Assembly: GCF_009749385.1 (NCBI RefSeq)
Contig: NZ_WBIN01000003.1
Span: forward strand, 124,001 to 188,000
Direction: 5' to 3'
Origin: Agromyces allii
GTDB taxonomy: Bacteria; Actinomycetota; Actinomycetes; Actinomycetales; Microbacteriaceae
Length of the DNA stretch: 64,000 nucleotides
Below are positions 25,619 through 35,161 of this stretch, in pieces; within the stretch, counting starts at the first letter, position 1, and the number at the start of each line of letters is the position of its first letter. A model generated the notes under the pieces. The model had not been told where the DNA came from. It made no database searches and saw nothing but the letters and a program-made list of their open reading frames with translations. Position numbers and translations under genes: made by a program.

Positions 25619-26994
25619 CCACGCTGCCTCCTCAGCCGCTCAGCCCGCTCGACGGACGGTACCGTTCCGCCGTCGGAACGCTCGGCGAACACCTCTCCGA
25701 AGCCGGCCTCAACCGCGCTCGCGTGCACGTCGAGGTCGAATGGCTCATCGCGCAGACCGACCGCGGGTTCTTCGGCACCTCGCCGCTCACCGACGACCAG
25801 AAGGCGGCCCTCCGCCGCGTCGTCACCGACTTCGGCCAGCCCGACATCGACGAGCTCGCCACCCTCGAGGCAACCACGCGTCACGACGTGAAGGCGGTCG
25901 AGTACTACGTGCGCCGCCGCCTCAGCGACCTGAACCTCGACCACCTCGCCGAGCTCACGCACTTCGCGTGCACCAGCGAAGACATCAACAACCTCTCGTA
26001 CGCGGTGACCGTGCGCGACGCCGTGCAGCAGGTGTGGCTGCCGAAGTACCGCGCCGTCATCGCGACGATCGCCGAGCTCGCCCGCGCCCATCGCGATGAC
26101 GCGATGCTCTCGCGCACGCACGGCCAGCCGGCGACGCCCTCGACCATGGGCAAGGAGCTCGCGGTCTTCGTCTACCGCCTCGAGCGCATCGCGAAGCAGG
26201 TCGAGGCGAGCGAGTACCTCGGCAAGTTCTCCGGCGCGACCGGCACGTTCTCGGCGCATGTGGTCGCGGCTCCGGATGTCTCGTGGCCCGAGGTGTCGCG
26301 CGACTTCGTCGAGTCGCTCGGCCTCACTTGGAACCCGCTCACGACGCAGATCGAGTCGCACGACTGGCAGGCCGAGCTCTACGGCCGCATCTCGCACGCG
26401 AACCGCGTGCTGCACAACCTCGCGACCGACATCTGGACGTACATCTCGCTCGGCATCTTCCGGCAGACGCCCGTCGCCGGTGCCACCGGCTCGTCGACCA
26501 TGCCGCACAAGGTCAACCCGATCCGCTTCGAGAACGCCGAGGCGAACCTCGAACTCTCGAGCGCCGTGCTCGACTCGCTCGCCGCGACGCTCGTCACCTC
26601 GCGCCTCCAGCGCGACCTCACCGACTCGAGCGCCCAGCGCAACATCGGCCTCGGCTTCGGGCACTCGATGCTCGCACTCGACAACATCCAGCGCGGCCTG
26701 GGCGAGATCGACCTCGACCTCGCGGTGCTCGCCGCAGACCTCGACGGCAACTGGGAGGTGCTCGGCGAGGCGATCCAGACGGTCATCCGCGCCGAGGTCG
26801 CCGCCGGCCGCTCGAGCATCGCCGACCCGTACGCGCTCCTCAAGGAGCTCACGCGCGGCAAGCGCATCGGCCAGGCCGACCTCGTCGAGTTCGTGAACGG
26901 CCTCGAGATCGGCGACGACGCGAAGCAGCGCCTGCTCGCGCTCACGCCCGGCACGTACACGGGCATCGCGTCGAGCCTGGTCGACCACATCTGA
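25615..26994 (+). CDS. purB: Adenylosuccinate lyase
   Basis: The 459-residue lyase of the fumarase/aspartase superfamily has the signature loop GSSTMPHKVNPIRFEN and SRTHGQPATPSTMGKE. It acts twice in purine synthesis, cleaving SAICAR to AICAR and adenylosuccinate to AMP, each with release of fumarate. The longer form with N-terminal SPLDGRYRSAVGTLGEHLSEAGL matches the E. coli-like subgroup. Its ATG overlaps the phosphatase stop, so the two are translated together. Confidence 0.97.
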   Translation: MTTLPPQPLSPLDGRYRSAVGTLGEHLSEAGLNRARVHVEVEWLIAQTDRGFFGTSPLTDDQKAALRRVVTDFGQPDIDELATLEATTRHDVKAVEYYVRRRLSDLNLDHLAELTHFACTSEDINNLSYAVTVRDAVQQVWLPKYRAVIATIAELARAHRDDAMLSRTHGQPATPSTMGKELAVFVYRLERIAKQVEASEYLGKFSGATGTFSAHVVAAPDVSWPEVSRDFVESLGLTWNPLTTQIESHDWQAELYGRISHANRVLHNLATDIWTYISLGIFRQTPVAGATGSSTMPHKVNPIRFENAEANLELSSAVLDSLAATLVTSRLQRDLTDSSAQRNIGLGFGHSMLALDNIQRGLGEIDLDLAVLAADLDGNWEVLGEAIQTVIRAEVAAGRSSIADPYALLKELTRGKRIGQADLVEFVNGLEIGDDAKQRLLALTPGTYTGIASSLVDHI

Positions 26995-27000
26995 TCTGCC

Positions 27001-27136
27001 CGGGCGTGCGCCGGGCCTCCGGCGTGCGCCCGTAGCCAGGCGCCGGCCGCCGCACGCACGTTCGGGAGGAGATCGCCGCGAGCGGAGGACCGCATCGCGG
27101 TTCCGCTCCTCCCGCGGCGCTCATCTCCTCCCGAGC
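27001..27136. terminator. Paired inverted repeats between purB and convergent genes
   Basis: A first hairpin at 27001-27032 (CGGGCG-x2-CGCCGG arms) closely follows purB. A second, long imperfect inverted repeat spans 27059-27136, with outer arms CGTTCGGGAGGAGAT and its near-complement ATCTCCTCCCGAGCG and further pairing inside. Neither has a clear T tract. They probably separate the convergent transcription units. Confidence 0.5.
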
Positions 27137-27194
27137 GTTCGGGAGCGACGGGCGCGGCGTCGGCACACCTCGCCGGGTCGCGAACCGGGCGGGG

Positions 27195-27527
27195 TCAGTG
27201 ACCCTTGGGGGCCTCGGGCGCATCAGGGGCGCCGGGCGCATCGCCCGCAGGCGCGTCGCCCTCGCGGGCCGCCCGGGCAGCGGCGTCTTCATCGAGTTCG
27301 GCCGACTCCGCGGCATCCGGCTTGATGGTCATCGCGAGGAGTGCGAGCACCACGAGCACGATGATGAACACGCCGCCCGTGCCGATGGCCGCGAGCACGA
27401 TGTCGCGCGTGGCGACGAGCGCGATGACGCCGACGAAGATCGCGGCGATGGCCGCGCCGCCGACGTACTCCGCCGGGCGGAGCACCTCGCGCCGGCTCGG
27501 CTGGTAGTCGCCAGATGGCTTGCTCAC
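27195..27527 (-). CDS. Small membrane protein with acidic Ala/Pro-rich tail
   Basis: The 110-residue protein has two hydrophobic segments (EYVGGAAIAAIFVGVIALVA and IGTGGVFIIVLVVLALLAM). A charged C-terminal tail of about 35 residues, rich in Ala, Glu, Asp and Pro, follows. The GTG start overlaps the stop of the upstream DUF308-like gene by 4 nt. No family is recognised. Context suggests a partner of the HdeD-like membrane protein. Confidence 0.75.
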   Translation of the reverse strand: MSKPSGDYQPSRREVLRPAEYVGGAAIAAIFVGVIALVATRDIVLAAIGTGGVFIIVLVVLALLAMTIKPDAAESAELDEDAAARAAREGDAPAGDAPGAPDAPEAPKGH

Positions 27528-28123
27528 GAGAGTTGCTCCGATCCGGATGCCTGGGTGTCGGCCGCGGCGGCCCACTTCAGCGAGAACCCGCCGATGAGCA
27601 GGTAGACGCCGAGGATCACGAGGTAGCCACCGATGAGGCCGACCGCGGTGACCGTGTCGGGCGGCAGCAGGAGGAAGACGATCGCGAGGATCGCGGTGAA
27701 CCCGCCCGCGGCGATCCAGTCGCGGGCGGCCGGCGTGCGGCCGCGACCGCGGAGCCCCGCGTAGAGCTCGAGGAAGCCGGTGACGGCGGCCCACGCGCTC
27801 ACGAGGAAGAGCAGGAACGCGAGCCCGCCGGGCACGGTGAGGGCCAGCAGGCCGGCCACGACCGTGACGACGGCGTTGATCGCGAAGATCGAGCGGATGC
27901 CGCGATCCTCGATGAGGCGCAGCGACAGCGCCCCGACGACCAGGCCCGACACGACCGCCCAGGCGCCGAACGCGACCAGGCCGAGCGAGGCGGAGTGGTC
28001 TTGCGAGAACGTGATGACGGCGGCGGGCACGAGGGCCAGGAGTCCGCGGACGACCGGGGCGACCCAGTAACGGGCGCGCTCCGGGGCGGCATCGCGGGCG
28101 GTGGCCACGGCGACCTCTTTCAC
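27524..28123 (-). CDS. HdeD/DUF308-like membrane protein
   Basis: The 199-residue protein has six membrane helices in three repeated pairs and matches the DUF308/HdeD type. In enteric bacteria HdeD is linked to acid resistance; in actinobacteria the role is unknown. It begins MKEVAVATARDAAPERARYW and is translationally coupled to the small membrane gene downstream. The neighbour upstream (a 222-residue membrane protein) ends 24 nt before it, so all three may form an operon. Confidence 0.8.
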   Translation of the reverse strand: MKEVAVATARDAAPERARYWVAPVVRGLLALVPAAVITFSQDHSASLGLVAFGAWAVVSGLVVGALSLRLIEDRGIRSIFAINAVVTVVAGLLALTVPGGLAFLLFLVSAWAAVTGFLELYAGLRGRGRTPAARDWIAAGGFTAILAIVFLLLPPDTVTAVGLIGGYLVILGVYLLIGGFSLKWAAAADTQASGSEQLS

Positions 28124-28147
28124 TTCGGAGGGGGGTACCGATCCATC

Positions 28148-28816
28148 CTACGTGTCGCGGCCCCGCGAACCTGAGAGCACGTCGGCGGCAGCATCCCGCA
28201 ATCCGCGCAGCCGATCTCGAGCGTCGACCCACTCACCGAAGGGAGCCGTGGTCTCGAGCCACCCTCCCGTCCGAATGACGATCAGGCGAATCGTCGCCTT
28301 CCGCTCGCGGTCGCGGACTCCCAACGTGAGGGCCGCTCGATGCCGGTCGGCCTTGTGCGTGCGGCCATCCTTGGCGAGGTTGATGGTGCGGACGGCCGAC
28401 CACGGGATCTCGGCGAGAATCCAGTCCTCCGTCATGCCGCACCAGATCCGGATCGAGTCCGCGGTGCCTTCGATCGTCCAACGACCGTCGATCTCGACTG
28501 GGCCGTCATTCGCCCGGAATCGCAGGATCTCGCCGATCGAGGTCGCATCGCTGTGTGCGGCGAAGACGACGTGGTCTGCGCCCTCCCGCCTGAGCCGCTG
28601 GACCCGTTGTGCGCTGCGCTTGACGATCGGCCTCAAGACGATGCTGGTCACGACCACGACGGCCAAGAGGCCGACGACCACCGCGATGTAGGCAGCGAAG
28701 ACCGGGACTCCGGCGAACCAGACGGCAGCACCGAGAACGACGACGAGGAGTACCAACGGCGCCGGCGTCGCCGGTTTGGTCTGGAGCCCCAGGTCTTTGG
28801 CGCGGAGCGAGGTCAT
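28148..28816 (-). CDS. Membrane protein of unknown function with PH-like soluble domain
   Basis: The 222-residue product has two adjacent hydrophobic helices at about residues 18-62. A soluble domain of about 150 residues follows, whose pattern (ILAEIPWSAVRTINLAKDG and ATIRLIVIRTGGWLETTAP) suggests a bacterial PH-like beta fold. The ATG lies 6 nt after TATATT on the minus strand, consistent with leaderless transcription. It starts 27 nt downstream of pntB. No catalytic residues are recognised. Confidence 0.7.
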   Translation of the reverse strand: MTSLRAKDLGLQTKPATPAPLVLLVVVLGAAVWFAGVPVFAAYIAVVVGLLAVVVVTSIVLRPIVKRSAQRVQRLRREGADHVVFAAHSDATSIGEILRFRANDGPVEIDGRWTIEGTADSIRIWCGMTEDWILAEIPWSAVRTINLAKDGRTHKADRHRAALTLGVRDRERKATIRLIVIRTGGWLETTAPFGEWVDARDRLRGLRDAAADVLSGSRGRDT

Positions 28817-28822
28817 CCCGCG

Positions 28823-28828
28823 AATATA
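28823..28828 (-). promoter_or_regulatory. Putative -10 element, leaderless promoter
   Basis: TATATT on the minus strand ends 6 nt before the ATG of the 222-residue membrane protein, in the 27-bp gap after pntB. It is one of the most AT-rich hexamers in the region. Confidence 0.5.
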
Positions 28829-28843
28829 TCCGTAGACCGACGC

Positions 28844-30265
28844 TCAGAGCGCCCGCAAGATGTCCTCGACGCGGTCCTTCGCGTCGCCGAAGAGCATCTG
28901 CGTGTTGTCGCGGGTGAACAGGGGGTTCGCGACGCCCGCGTAGCCGGCGGCCATCGAGCGCTTGAACACGATCACGTCGGAGGCCTCCCAGACGCGCAGC
29001 ACGGGCATGCCGGCGATCGGGCTGCCGGGATCTTCGGCCGCGGCGGGGTTCACGGTGTCGTTCGCGCCGATCACGAGCACGACGGAGGTGCCGGCGAAGT
29101 CGTCGTTGATCTCGTCCATCTCCTCGACGACGTCGTACGGCACCTTCGCCTCGGCGAGGAGCACGTTCATGTGTCCGGGGAGGCGGCCGGCGACGGGGTG
29201 GATGCCGAAGCGCACGTCCACGCCGCGTTCGCGGAGCTTCGCGGTGAGGTCGGCGACGGGGTGCTGCGCCTGGGCGACGGCCATGCCGTAGCCGGGCGTG
29301 ATGATCACGCTGGTCGCGTCGCGAAGCAGCGCGGCGGCATCCGTCGCCGTGATCTCGTGGATCTCGCCCTGCACCTCGCCCGAGGAGGTGGGCGCGGCGA
29401 TGCCGAACCCGCCGGCGATGACCGAGATGAACGACCGGTTCATGGCCTTGCACATGATGTACGAGAGGTAGGCACCCGAGGAGCCGACGAGCGCGCCGGT
29501 CACGATGAGCAGGTCGTTGTTCAGCAGGAAGCCGGCCGCCGCCGCCGCCCAGCCCGAGTAGCTGTTCAGCATCGAGATGACGACGGGCATGTCTCCGCCG
29601 CCGATGGACGCGACGAGGTGCCAGCCGAGCGCCAGCGCGAGCGCGGTGACGACGACGAGCAGCCACAGTTCGGGCGTGATGACGTACCAGACGGTGAGCG
29701 CGACGAACGCGACGAGCGCGCCGAGGTTCAGCGCGTTCTTCCCGGGCAGCATGAGCGGTGCCGACTTCATGCGCGCCGACAGCTTGAGGAACGCGACGAT
29801 CGAGCCGGTGAAGGTGACGGCGCCGATGAAGACGCCGATGAAGACCTCGGCGTGGTGGATGTCGAGCAGGGCGCCGCTGAGTCCGGATGTCTCGAGCGCG
29901 CCGTTCCAGCCGACGAGCACGGCTGCGAGGCCGACGAAGCTGTGCAGCAGCGCGATGAGCTCCGGCATGCCGGTCATCTCGACGACCCGGGCGCGCCAGA
30001 GTCCGATCGCGCCGCCGATGACGACGGCGGCCGCGAGCAGGCTCAGGCCGAGCGTCGCCTGCGGCGACCCCCAGGCATCCGACACGACGACGCCGACGGT
30101 GGCGACGAGGGCGATGGCCATGCCGGCGATGCCGTAGCCGACACCGGCCTTGGCGGTTTCATGCCGGCTGAGCCCCGCGAGGCTCAGGATGAACAGCAGC
30201 GCGGCGACGATGTAGGCGGCTCCGGCGATGGAGGCGGGGGTCAGGAGTGCGGTGGTTTCGGGCAC
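28844..30265 (-). CDS. pntB: NAD(P) transhydrogenase subunit beta
   Basis: The 473-residue protein has about nine N-terminal membrane helices (domain II) and a C-terminal NADP(H)-binding domain III with [16 protein letters not shown] and [14 protein letters not shown]. With PntA it couples hydride transfer between NADH and NADP+ to proton movement across the cytoplasmic membrane. It starts 35 nt after pntA. Length and motifs are standard. Confidence 0.97.
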   Translation of the reverse strand: MPETTALLTPASIAGAAYIVAALLFILSLAGLSRHETAKAGVGYGIAGMAIALVATVGVVVSDAWGSPQATLGLSLLAAAVVIGGAIGLWRARVVEMTGMPELIALLHSFVGLAAVLVGWNGALETSGLSGALLDIHHAEVFIGVFIGAVTFTGSIVAFLKLSARMKSAPLMLPGKNALNLGALVAFVALTVWYVITPELWLLVVVTALALALGWHLVASIGGGDMPVVISMLNSYSGWAAAAAGFLLNNDLLIVTGALVGSSGAYLSYIMCKAMNRSFISVIAGGFGIAAPTSSGEVQGEIHEITATDAAALLRDATSVIITPGYGMAVAQAQHPVADLTAKLRERGVDVRFGIHPVAGRLPGHMNVLLAEAKVPYDVVEEMDEINDDFAGTSVVLVIGANDTVNPAAAEDPGSPIAGMPVLRVWEASDVIVFKRSMAAGYAGVANPLFTRDNTQMLFGDAKDRVEDILRAL

Positions 30266-30300
30266 GGTGGGGGCTCCTCGGCGAGTTCAGCGCGTCGCGG

Positions 30301-31917
30301 TCAGTGGCTGCGGCGGTCAGCCGAGGCGTTCGGTCCGGCGTCGGGTCCGGCAGATGCCGGTGCCGGTCCTCGCGAGAACATCGCGAGCATGCGTCTGGTC
30401 ACGGCGAAACCGCCGAAGATGTTGATCGCCGCGAGCAGCACCGCGACCGCGGCGAGCACCTGCACCACCGGCTCGGAACTCGTGATCTGCACCATCGCGC
30501 CGACGATGATGATGCCCGAGATGGCGTTCGTCACGCTCATGAGGGGCGTGTGCAGCGCGTGCGCGACCTTGCCGATCACGTAGAAGCCGACGACGACCGA
30601 CAGCACGAGCACGGTGAAGTGCTGGGGGAGCGGGGCCGGAGCGATCGCATTGACCGCGAACAGGGCCGCGATGCCCAGCGCGACGAGCAACACCTTCTTG
30701 ACCGGTGTCATGGGTTTGCGCGCGGGCTTGGCGGGCGCGGCCGACGCATCCGGCGCGCCTGCGCCCGCGGATGCCGCGGCGGGAGCCGCCGACACCTGCA
30801 CGGGCGGGGGCGGCCAGGTGACCGCACCGGGCTGGGCGACGGTGACCGAGCGCTGCACGACGTCGTCGAAGTCGAGCACGAGCTTTCCGTCCTTGCCCGG
30901 CGTGAGGAGCTTGAGCAGGTTCACGACGTTCGTGCCGTAGAGCTGCGAGGCCTGCGTGGGCAGGCGCGAGGCGAGATCCGTGTAGCCGAGGATCACGACC
31001 CCGTTCGGCGTGACGATGCGCTCGCCCGCGACCGAGCCCGCGACGTTGCCGCCCTGTCCCGCCGCCATGTCGACGATGACGCTGCCCGAGCGCATGCTCG
31101 CGACATCCGCCGCCGTGATGAGCTTGGGCGCCGGGCGGCCCGGGATCAGTGCGGTCGTGATGATGATGTCGACGTCGGCCGCCTGCTCCGAGTAGATCTC
31201 GGCGGCACGGCGGTCGTAGTCCTCGCTCGTGGCCTTCGCGTAGCCGTCGGTGGACTGCATCTGCTCGGCGACCTCGACCGCGAGGTACGAGCCGCCGATC
31301 GACTTCACCTGGTCGGCGACCTCTGGCCGCGGGTCGGTGGCCCGCACGATCGCCCCGAGGCTGGAGGCCGCGCCGATCGCCGCGAGCCCGGCGACGCCCG
31401 CGCCGGCGACGAGCACCTTGGCCGGCGGAACCTTGCCCGCGGCCGTGACCTGCCCGGTGAAGAAGCGTCCGAACTCGTGCGCGGCTTCGATGACCGCCCG
31501 GTAGCCCGAGATGTTCGACATCGAGCTCAACACGTCCATCGACTGGGCGCGCGAGATGCGCGGAACGGCGTCCATGGCGAGCGCGGTCACGCCGCGATCG
31601 GCGAGCGCCTGCAGCAGTTCGGGCTTGAACGCGGGCGCGAGGAGGCCGATGAGCGTGGCATCGGGGGAGAGCGCCGCGATGTCGGCATCGGTCGGTGCGT
31701 TGACCATGAGCACGACCGCGCTGCCGAGCGCTGTGGCCCGGTCGGTGATCTCGGCGCCCGCCTCGACGTAGGCGGCGTCGGGGAACGCCGAACGCGCTCC
31801 AGCGCCCGCCTCGACGGCGACCTCGTACCCGAGGGCGACGAGCTGATTCACCGTCGCGGGCGTCGCGGCGACGCGCGACTCGGGGCTGTGCTCGGTCACG
31901 ATCCCGATGCGGGACAT
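30301..31917 (-). CDS. pntA: NAD(P) transhydrogenase subunit alpha (fused domain I and membrane part)
   Basis: The 538-residue protein has the alanine dehydrogenase-like NAD(H) domain I (about 1-380, with VLVAGAGVAGLAAIGAA). An Ala/Pro-rich linker follows, then a C-terminal membrane domain of four helices (about 420-530). It is thus the single-chain E. coli-type alpha, not the split PntAA/PntAB. GGAGCACCC precedes the ATG; a TATGGT element at 32028-32023 may be the promoter. It heads the pntAB operon. Confidence 0.97.
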   Translation of the reverse strand: MSRIGIVTEHSPESRVAATPATVNQLVALGYEVAVEAGAGARSAFPDAAYVEAGAEITDRATALGSAVVLMVNAPTDADIAALSPDATLIGLLAPAFKPELLQALADRGVTALAMDAVPRISRAQSMDVLSSMSNISGYRAVIEAAHEFGRFFTGQVTAAGKVPPAKVLVAGAGVAGLAAIGAASSLGAIVRATDPRPEVADQVKSIGGSYLAVEVAEQMQSTDGYAKATSEDYDRRAAEIYSEQAADVDIIITTALIPGRPAPKLITAADVASMRSGSVIVDMAAGQGGNVAGSVAGERIVTPNGVVILGYTDLASRLPTQASQLYGTNVVNLLKLLTPGKDGKLVLDFDDVVQRSVTVAQPGAVTWPPPPVQVSAAPAAASAGAGAPDASAAPAKPARKPMTPVKKVLLVALGIAALFAVNAIAPAPLPQHFTVLVLSVVVGFYVIGKVAHALHTPLMSVTNAISGIIIVGAMVQITSSEPVVQVLAAVAVLLAAINIFGGFAVTRRMLAMFSRGPAPASAGPDAGPNASADRRSH

Positions 31918-32224
31918 GGGTGCTCCTTCACGTCGAGGCGCCCGCGGGTGCGGCGCTGCGGCTTGGACGGCCGGCGCCTCGGGTGCACGAAGGTGCGGTG
32001 CGGCGACGGTGCTGCGAGCACCACCATAGGCGCTGTTCGGCCCAGCAGGCAGCACCTTCAGATGCGTTCCGCGGATGCCGGTGGCGGCCGTTCGGGTGGT
32101 CGTGCTCGGGGATCAGCGTAGGGGCCGTCGTCGGCCCCTACGCCGATGTTTCGTCACGCTGATCGTGAAGGATCCGCGATTCTTTCACCCAGCAGAAATG
32201 CCGGGACGCTCGCGGGCGCTCCGG
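31918..32224 (-). other. 307-bp gene-free region upstream of pntAB
   Basis: No gene is supported here. It contains the possible pntAB promoter (TATGGT, 32028-32023), a GCGGATGCCGG word at 32073, and a strong hairpin at 32116-32143 that probably ends the oleate hydratase transcript. Confidence 0.6.
32116..32143 (-). terminator. Perfect 12-bp hairpin downstream of oleate hydratase
   Basis: GCGTAGGGGCCG and CGGCCCCTACGC pair perfectly around a 4-nt loop, about 80 nt after the oleate hydratase stop and about 200 nt before pntA. There is no T tract. It is likely a terminator for the upstream gene. Confidence 0.6.
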
Positions 32225-34033
32225 TCACTCGATGGCGTCGTCGGCCCTCGTGCGCGGGGCGGTGTCGCCGTGCGCGGGGATCAGGCCGAAGTCGGTGAGC
32301 AGTTCGCCCATCTGCGTGTTGTCGAGCTTGTCGAGCACGCGACCCTTGACGAAGTTCGGTCCGGGGATGTGCACGGCCTCGCCATCGGCCAGACGGTTGG
32401 TGGCCTTGAGCAGCCACCGGATGTCGTACGTCGAGTTGAAGACCTCGGGCACTCCGCGGTCGACGCCCAGCAGCTGGTACGCGGCCTCCATGCCCGTGCG
32501 CACGGAGTACTCGGTCGTGAAGATCGTGTCGCGCGTCGTCTCGGCGAACTGGCCGATGAACGCGAAGTTCACGGCACCCTCGGGCACGACGTCGGGGCGA
32601 TCCCCAGCCCTCCGCGGCATGAAGAACGAGTCGATGTACGGCATCATCACGGGCACCGCGGTGGCGGCGTTCGCCGCGAGCTCTGGGATGTCCTCCACGG
32701 GAACGCCCAGGTGGAACAGCCACTCCTGCGTGATCTCCTCGCCGGTGCACTCCTGCATCGTCTTCTTCACGTAGTCGCCCGGCACATCGGAGAACAGCGA
32801 GTAGAACCACACCACGATCTCATCGGGGGACTGGTTCTTGAAGTGCGGCTGGCGGTTGACCGTCCAGCTGAGCAGCCAGCTCGAGTCCTTGGCGGTGACG
32901 ATGCCGCCCGTGACGACCTTGCCGCTGAACGGGTCGCGCTGGGCGATCTTCTCGATGTAGGCGGGGATGCGCCGGTCGAGCGTCGTGATCGTCGCGGACT
33001 CCCACTTCGTCTCGTCGAAGTTGCCGGCGAAGACGTCGGGGTGCCCGAACGCCGCATCCTTCGCGGCGATCCTGCGCCACAGGTCCCAGGCAGGTGCGGG
33101 ACCGGTCTTGAGCACGGCCGGAGTCTTGTGGTCGCCCTCGTCGGAGTTCTCGGTGAGCGAGCCGATCGTGGCGAGCACGAGGTCGTTCTCACCGAGGTCG
33201 ACGCCGCCGTCGCCGTGCTCGTCGACCCAGTGGATGCGGGTCGCCTGCTTGCGATCGGCCGTGATATTGAAGTCGATGTCGGTCACGGTCGTCGAGAACC
33301 GGAAGGTGACGCCCTGGTCGAGCAGCCACCGGTACATGGGCAGCACGAGCGACTCGTACTGGTTGTACTTGGTGAACTTGAGGGCCGACAGGTCGGGCAG
33401 TCCGCCGATGTGGTGGATGAACCGGTGCAGGTAGAGCTTCATCTCGAGGGCGGAGTGCCACTCCTCGAACGCGAACATCGTGCGCCAGTACAGCCAGAAG
33501 TTGCTCGCGAGGAAGTCTGCTCCGAAGACGTCCGTGATGCGCTTGCCCTCCACCTGCTCGCGGGTCGCGAGGATGATGTTCACGATGTCCTTCTGCGCCT
33601 TGGCGCTCAGCGTGAACAGCTTGTCGGTGTGGGCGTCCTGCCCCTGCTTCTCGGTCACCCGGCAGAGCGAGTAGTTCGGGTCGTCCTTGTTGAGCCAGGA
33701 GAACTCGTCGAGCACGCTCGCGCCCTCGATCTCGATCGACGGGATGGTGCGGAAGAGATCCCACAGGCATTCCATGTGGTCCTCCATCTCGCGACCGCCG
33801 CGGATGACGAAACCCTTCTTCGGCTTCCTGATGCCGTCGAGCGCACCGCCCGGCAGATCGAGCTCCTCGAGGATCGTGATCTTCTCGCCGGGCAACTGCC
33901 CGTCGCGGATCATGAACACCGCCGACGACATCGACGCGAGGCCCGCCCCGACGAACCAGGCCGACTTCTCGTCGACCCCCTCGGGCTTGCGCGGGCGCGC
34001 GAAGGCCTCGTAGTTTCCGCTGCTGTAGTACAT
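32225..34033 (-). CDS. ohyA: Oleate hydratase (myosin-cross-reactive antigen family)
   Basis: The 602-residue FAD protein belongs to the 67-kDa MCRA family, which adds water to the 9-double bond of unsaturated fatty acids such as oleate to make 10-hydroxystearate. The N-terminal FAD loop is GAGLASMSSAVFM, followed by LEELDLPGGALDG and RGGREMEDHMECLWDLF, hallmarks of the family. The start at MYYSSGNYEAF follows GGGGGGAG. It is divergent from an IclR regulator. In relatives it serves to detoxify host or plant fatty acids. Confidence 0.95.
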   Translation of the reverse strand: MYYSSGNYEAFARPRKPEGVDEKSAWFVGAGLASMSSAVFMIRDGQLPGEKITILEELDLPGGALDGIRKPKKGFVIRGGREMEDHMECLWDLFRTIPSIEIEGASVLDEFSWLNKDDPNYSLCRVTEKQGQDAHTDKLFTLSAKAQKDIVNIILATREQVEGKRITDVFGADFLASNFWLYWRTMFAFEEWHSALEMKLYLHRFIHHIGGLPDLSALKFTKYNQYESLVLPMYRWLLDQGVTFRFSTTVTDIDFNITADRKQATRIHWVDEHGDGGVDLGENDLVLATIGSLTENSDEGDHKTPAVLKTGPAPAWDLWRRIAAKDAAFGHPDVFAGNFDETKWESATITTLDRRIPAYIEKIAQRDPFSGKVVTGGIVTAKDSSWLLSWTVNRQPHFKNQSPDEIVVWFYSLFSDVPGDYVKKTMQECTGEEITQEWLFHLGVPVEDIPELAANAATAVPVMMPYIDSFFMPRRAGDRPDVVPEGAVNFAFIGQFAETTRDTIFTTEYSVRTGMEAAYQLLGVDRGVPEVFNSTYDIRWLLKATNRLADGEAVHIPGPNFVKGRVLDKLDNTQMGELLTDFGLIPAHGDTAPRTRADDAIE

Positions 34034-34204
34034 GCATCTCCCCCCGGATCGTCGCACTGCGACGGCGCGCAGCACCGTCTTCAACGCTATCGAGCGGATG
34101 CCGCGGGCGCACGTGCCCGGTCGTGCACGTGTGTGCGTGTTCACCTTCCGGTCGTGTGCGGGCCCTCCTCCTGTCGGGGCGACGGCTCGCATTCCGTCCG
34201 GTAA

Positions 34205-34219
34205 GTTCGGATATCGAAC
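34205..34219. promoter_or_regulatory. IclR-type operator candidate
   Basis: GTTCG-GATAT-CGAAC is a perfect 5-5-5 inverted repeat, ending 19 nt before the IclR start codon and in the intergenic region divergent from oleate hydratase. The same half-sites with a 5-nt spacer recur upstream of the aromatic monooxygenase. The layout resembles operators of IclR-family aromatic regulators such as PcaU and PobR. Confidence 0.55.
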
Positions 34220-34238
34220 GCGGAGGCAAGGGGGCAGC

Positions 34239-34952
34239 ATGGCGGCAGAGGGCACGAGCGGCGCCGGATCGCAGACGCTGAGCCGCGGCATCCGGCTGCT
34301 CGAACTGCTCGCCGATGCCGACCGCAACCTCTCCATCGACGAGCTCGCCGCACAGCTGGGCGTGCACCGCTCGGTCGCCTACCGGCTGCTGCGCACGCTC
34401 GAGGACCACGGCCTCGTCGCACGCGACAGCGCCGGCCGCATCACGCTCGGCACCGGGCTCGCCGCCCTCGCCTCGGGGGTCGCGCGCGACCTGCAGCAGG
34501 TCGCCCTGCCTGAGCTCAGCGAGGTCGCGAACGAGCTCGGCATGACCTGCCTCCTCGCGGTGCAGGTCGACGCCGACGAGGCCGCGACGCTCGTGAGCGC
34601 GGCACCCCGCCAGAGCATGGCGGTCGTGTCGTACCGCCCGGGACACCGGCATCCGCTCACCCGGGGAGGCCCCGGCAAGGCGATCCTGCTGTCGCTGCCC
34701 GAGGCCTCATGGGCGGATGCCGCGACGTCGGCGTTGCGCGCCGAGATCGCCGAGAGCCGCGAACGCGGGTACGCCGTGAGCCACGACGAGGTCGTGCCCT
34801 CGCTGCGGTCGGTCGCGGTGCCGCTGGTACTGCCCGGACAGCCCGCGGCGGCGATCGCGGTGATCCACGTGTCGTTCGCGCGCCCCGAGGCCGAGATCGC
34901 CGCGCGCCTCACCGCCGCCGCCGCGAGCGTGCGCCGCGCCTACGGCGCCTGA
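34239..34952 (+). CDS. IclR family transcriptional regulator
   Basis: The 237-residue protein has an N-terminal winged helix (SRGIRLLELLADADRNLSIDELAAQLGVHRSVAYRLLRTLEDHG). A C-terminal effector domain contains the family segment YRPGHRHPLTRGGPGKAIL. The ligand is unknown; family members respond to aromatic acids, glyoxylate, glycerol or sugars. A purine-rich GGAGGCAAGGGGG precedes the ATG. It is divergent from oleate hydratase and has an inverted repeat in its own promoter, suggesting autoregulation. Confidence 0.93.
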   Translation: MAAEGTSGAGSQTLSRGIRLLELLADADRNLSIDELAAQLGVHRSVAYRLLRTLEDHGLVARDSAGRITLGTGLAALASGVARDLQQVALPELSEVANELGMTCLLAVQVDADEAATLVSAAPRQSMAVVSYRPGHRHPLTRGGPGKAILLSLPEASWADAATSALRAEIAESRERGYAVSHDEVVPSLRSVAVPLVLPGQPAAAIAVIHVSFARPEAEIAARLTAAAASVRRAYGA

Positions 34953-35161
34953 CCGCGGCATCCGCTCGGCGAACAGGTCGATGGTCGCGGGCCAGGGGCG
35001 ACACCGCGATGGCGACGTGTCCGCGAGCGCCATGCCTGCTGGGACCGATGCCGCGAAGTAGGCGGGCGCAGCTCTCGGAATGCCGGCGGTTTCGGGCTCG
35101 ACGTCTCGATGCATGTTCTGGGCGCGTGAAAGGAACATGCGTGGTGCGACATTTCCAAGGT

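Noticed and set aside
34953-35161. Gene fragment on the minus strand between the IclR and Kelch-like genes
   Set aside because: A short translated stretch looked protein-like, but no family was recognised and there is no start or ribosome site.
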